64,000 nt of DNA from Chryseobacterium takakiae (GTDB taxonomy: Bacteria > Bacteroidota > Bacteroidia > Flavobacteriales > Weeksellaceae). The DNA lies in contig NZ_FQVO01000004.1 of NCBI RefSeq assembly GCF_900129385.1, positions 124,001-188,000 on the forward strand, in the 5' to 3' direction. A model generated the notes under the pieces. That model was given only the letters and a program-made list of their open reading frames with translations, did no database searches and had not been told where the DNA came from. Shown one piece after another: positions 62,771 to 64,000 of this stretch (within the stretch, counting starts at the first letter, position 1; the number at the start of each line of letters is the position of its first letter). The translations under genes and the position numbers were made by a program.

Positions 62771-62969
62771 TTCGTTTGTTTTTAATTGACTTTAAATTTT
62801 AAATATTTAAAAACCAATGATTTAACCTGTTTATTTATAAAAATCCAAGCACATAAAGAGTGCGTTCAGTCCTGTGATAGACTAATCTGTTGTTGTTTTT
62901 TGAAATAGTTGTGCTAAAAGTTATCCTTAGGCCAAGGCACTTTCAGGTGCTCAGATTTGATTTTAGAAA

Positions 62970-63437
62970 TTACAAGCCTAAGCTTGCTAACGACGAAGGT
63001 ATCGTGAAATATCTGTATTTCAGTTCTATTGTTTCAATAGCCAATTTGCTTTCTTCTGCGTTGAATTCCGAAACTTCCCATCTCACCGGGTAAGCTCCTA
63101 CTACATTCCAGACCATCAAGGGTGCCGTAGACTGGAGTCCTCCTGAAAGGGTAACGATGAGGTTTCTGGGCTCAAATTCAAAGTTTTCCATCGCATTTCT
63201 GCACCAGCTTATCAATCCGGAACTTACAATTAAGCCGCGCTTAAGAACTAAGTTTGGATATTTTGGTCTCAAAGGAAGCTGATGGAGAAATCTGTTTTCG
63301 CCTCCTTCGGCATATTCTTCGGTTTGAATGTCTGTGGATAAACCAGATATAGACTGAAATCTGGAGTCAATACCCTCTGTTGTTGAAATCCCGTTAACAA
63401 TAAAAGAGAAACTGGTTGGAGGATATAAAAGAGCCAT
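62970..63437 (-). CDS. Tail tube protein (gp19-like, Afp5-type)
   Basis: The 155-residue protein matches the T4 gp19-like tube fold: SFSFIVNGISTTEGIDSRFQ, SGLSTDIQTEEYAEGGENRF and LVLKRGLIVSSGLISWC. It is followed by a 199-base gap with no visible gene before the DUF5908 gene. Two bases separate it from the previous tube gene. It probably forms the first ring of the tube on the baseplate. Confidence 0.92.
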   Translation of the reverse strand: MALLYPPTSFSFIVNGISTTEGIDSRFQSISGLSTDIQTEEYAEGGENRFLHQLPLRPKYPNLVLKRGLIVSSGLISWCRNAMENFEFEPRNLIVTLSGGLQSTAPLMVWNVVGAYPVRWEVSEFNAEESKLAIETIELKYRYFTIPSSLASLGL

Positions 63438-63439
63438 GA

Positions 63440-63871
63440 TTAGTTATTTTCAATAGTTAATCCTTCGTGTGCAATTTCAAGGGTCTCGATAGCCACCTCA
63501 TTCCCGTCAGCTTTCAAATCGCCGGACTGCAATTTAACAGGGTAAGCATTTTTAACTTTCCAGGTTACCGCAGGATCTCCGTTCTCATTCAAAAGGGAAA
63601 TGGTAATCGATCTTCTCTCTACCGTATTGAGCTGTACAGACTGGAACCACTCGAAAAACTCGTTGTCTCCCTGGAAAGTCCCTCTTTTTAAGATGATGTT
63701 ACTGAACACTTTCAGTCCGGGCATCTTTGTTTTGCTGAAATCAGGGCTTGCGCCATGTCTGTATTCAATGACAGCCGTTTCTAAATTCATTCCCGATACT
63801 TCAGTAAACCCTAATTTTGTTCCGCCCCAATCTACTTCAAAGGCAAACTTTACTAATGGATATGTACTCAT
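63440..63871 (-). CDS. Major inner-tube protein (gp19-like, Afp1-type)
   Basis: The 143-residue protein shows the Hcp/gp19-like features VKFAFEVDWGGTKLGFTEVS, YRHGASPDFSKTKMPG, KVFSNIILKRGTFQGDNEFF and WKVKNAYPVKLQSGDLKADG. It follows the sheath gene and precedes the second tube paralogue, the order seen in Afp and PVC clusters. The stacked hexamers form the lumen where toxin cargo may sit. Confidence 0.94.
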   Translation of the reverse strand: MSTYPLVKFAFEVDWGGTKLGFTEVSGMNLETAVIEYRHGASPDFSKTKMPGLKVFSNIILKRGTFQGDNEFFEWFQSVQLNTVERRSITISLLNENGDPAVTWKVKNAYPVKLQSGDLKADGNEVAIETLEIAHEGLTIENN

Positions 63872-63908
63872 AATTGTATGTATATTTTAATTGTTATTTA
63901 GTTTAATG

Positions 63909-64000
63909 TTATGCTTCCTGCAGCTTGTGAGAAAAACGAAGCACGATAAATTCTGCAGGGCGTACCGCTGCCATACCGATCTCGATATTCATTCTTCCTT
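63909..64000 (-). CDS. Contractile sheath protein, C-terminal end
   Basis: The frame that ends at 63909 encodes GRMNIEIGMAAVRPAEFIVL followed by RFSHKLQEA and a stop. This is the conserved C-terminus of phage and eCIS sheath proteins. The rest of the gene lies to the right of the window. More sheath or upstream genes are expected there. Confidence 0.9.
   Translation of the reverse strand, partial: GRMNIEIGMAAVRPAEFIVLRFSHKLQEA

Noticed and set aside
62771..62969. Possible small gene between the second tube gene and the DUF5908 gene
   Set aside because: All frames have early stops and no recognisable segment; only a weak hairpin near the tube gene end is seen.
11747..64000. Complete prophage
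   Set aside because: Holin, endolysin and repressor are present, but no capsid, portal, terminase, integrase or replication gene is visible. The PAAR, spike, AAA+ ATPase and toxin content fits an eCIS. Genes beyond the right edge could still change this.

Overview
The window comes from a member of the Bacteroidota, most likely a Chryseobacterium-like flavobacterium. This is inferred from the AT-rich DNA, the scarcity of Shine-Dalgarno sites, a TAnnTTTG-type promoter element and the style of the proteins. It has two unrelated halves.

Bases 1-11,700 (+ strand) hold a potassium-uptake locus. It starts with the 3' end of a sigma-54 response regulator, then very small membrane ORFs including kdpF, kdpA, kdpB, kdpC, an outer-membrane beta-barrel protein, a stand-alone KdpD sensor domain and a separate HAMP/PAS histidine kinase. 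Almost every gap in this locus holds degenerate heptamer repeats (AAGTGAG/AAGTAAG/AGGTGAG types) arranged as inverted pairs. Similar elements lie in frame inside kdpB (twice) and kdpC (once). A small antisense four-helix-bundle (S23-type) gene sits among them between kdpA and kdpB. Five tandem copies of a 123-136 bp unit fill the kdpB-kdpC gap.

Bases 11,700-64,000 hold an extracellular contractile injection system (eCIS, Afp/PVC-like), almost all on the - strand and running off the right edge. In transcription order it has the sheath C-terminus, two tube proteins, a DUF5908-type peptide, a LysM tube-associated protein, the VgrG-like spike, PAAR tip, gp25-like protein, two large baseplate proteins, and two related 870-1080 aa proteins with PKD, cadherin-like or vWA domains. 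Then come an Ig-like protein, a divergent XRE/S24 repressor, two small peptides, a holin-like protein, and two polymorphic toxins with candidate immunity genes: an ADP-ribosyltransferase and a phosphoribosyltransferase-like tip. Next are a beta-flower protein, three fibre proteins with a shared N-terminal module, an AAA+ ATPase, a unimolecular-spanin-like lipoprotein overlapping a GH19 endolysin, an HNH endonuclease, a GH24 endolysin remnant and two fibre modules. No capsid, portal, terminase or integrase is visible, which favours an eCIS over a prophage.

The working model is a phage-derived particle under S24-repressor control that carries toxins with a common N-terminal region, chooses targets through duplicated modular fibres, and is released by its own holin/endolysin/spanin set. 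A recurring ~70 bp element with core TTACTGCAACTACAGA (- strand) lies upstream of the fibre and toxin genes in eight copies. Both toxin genes also have homologous ~300 bp leaders with a perfect hairpin.
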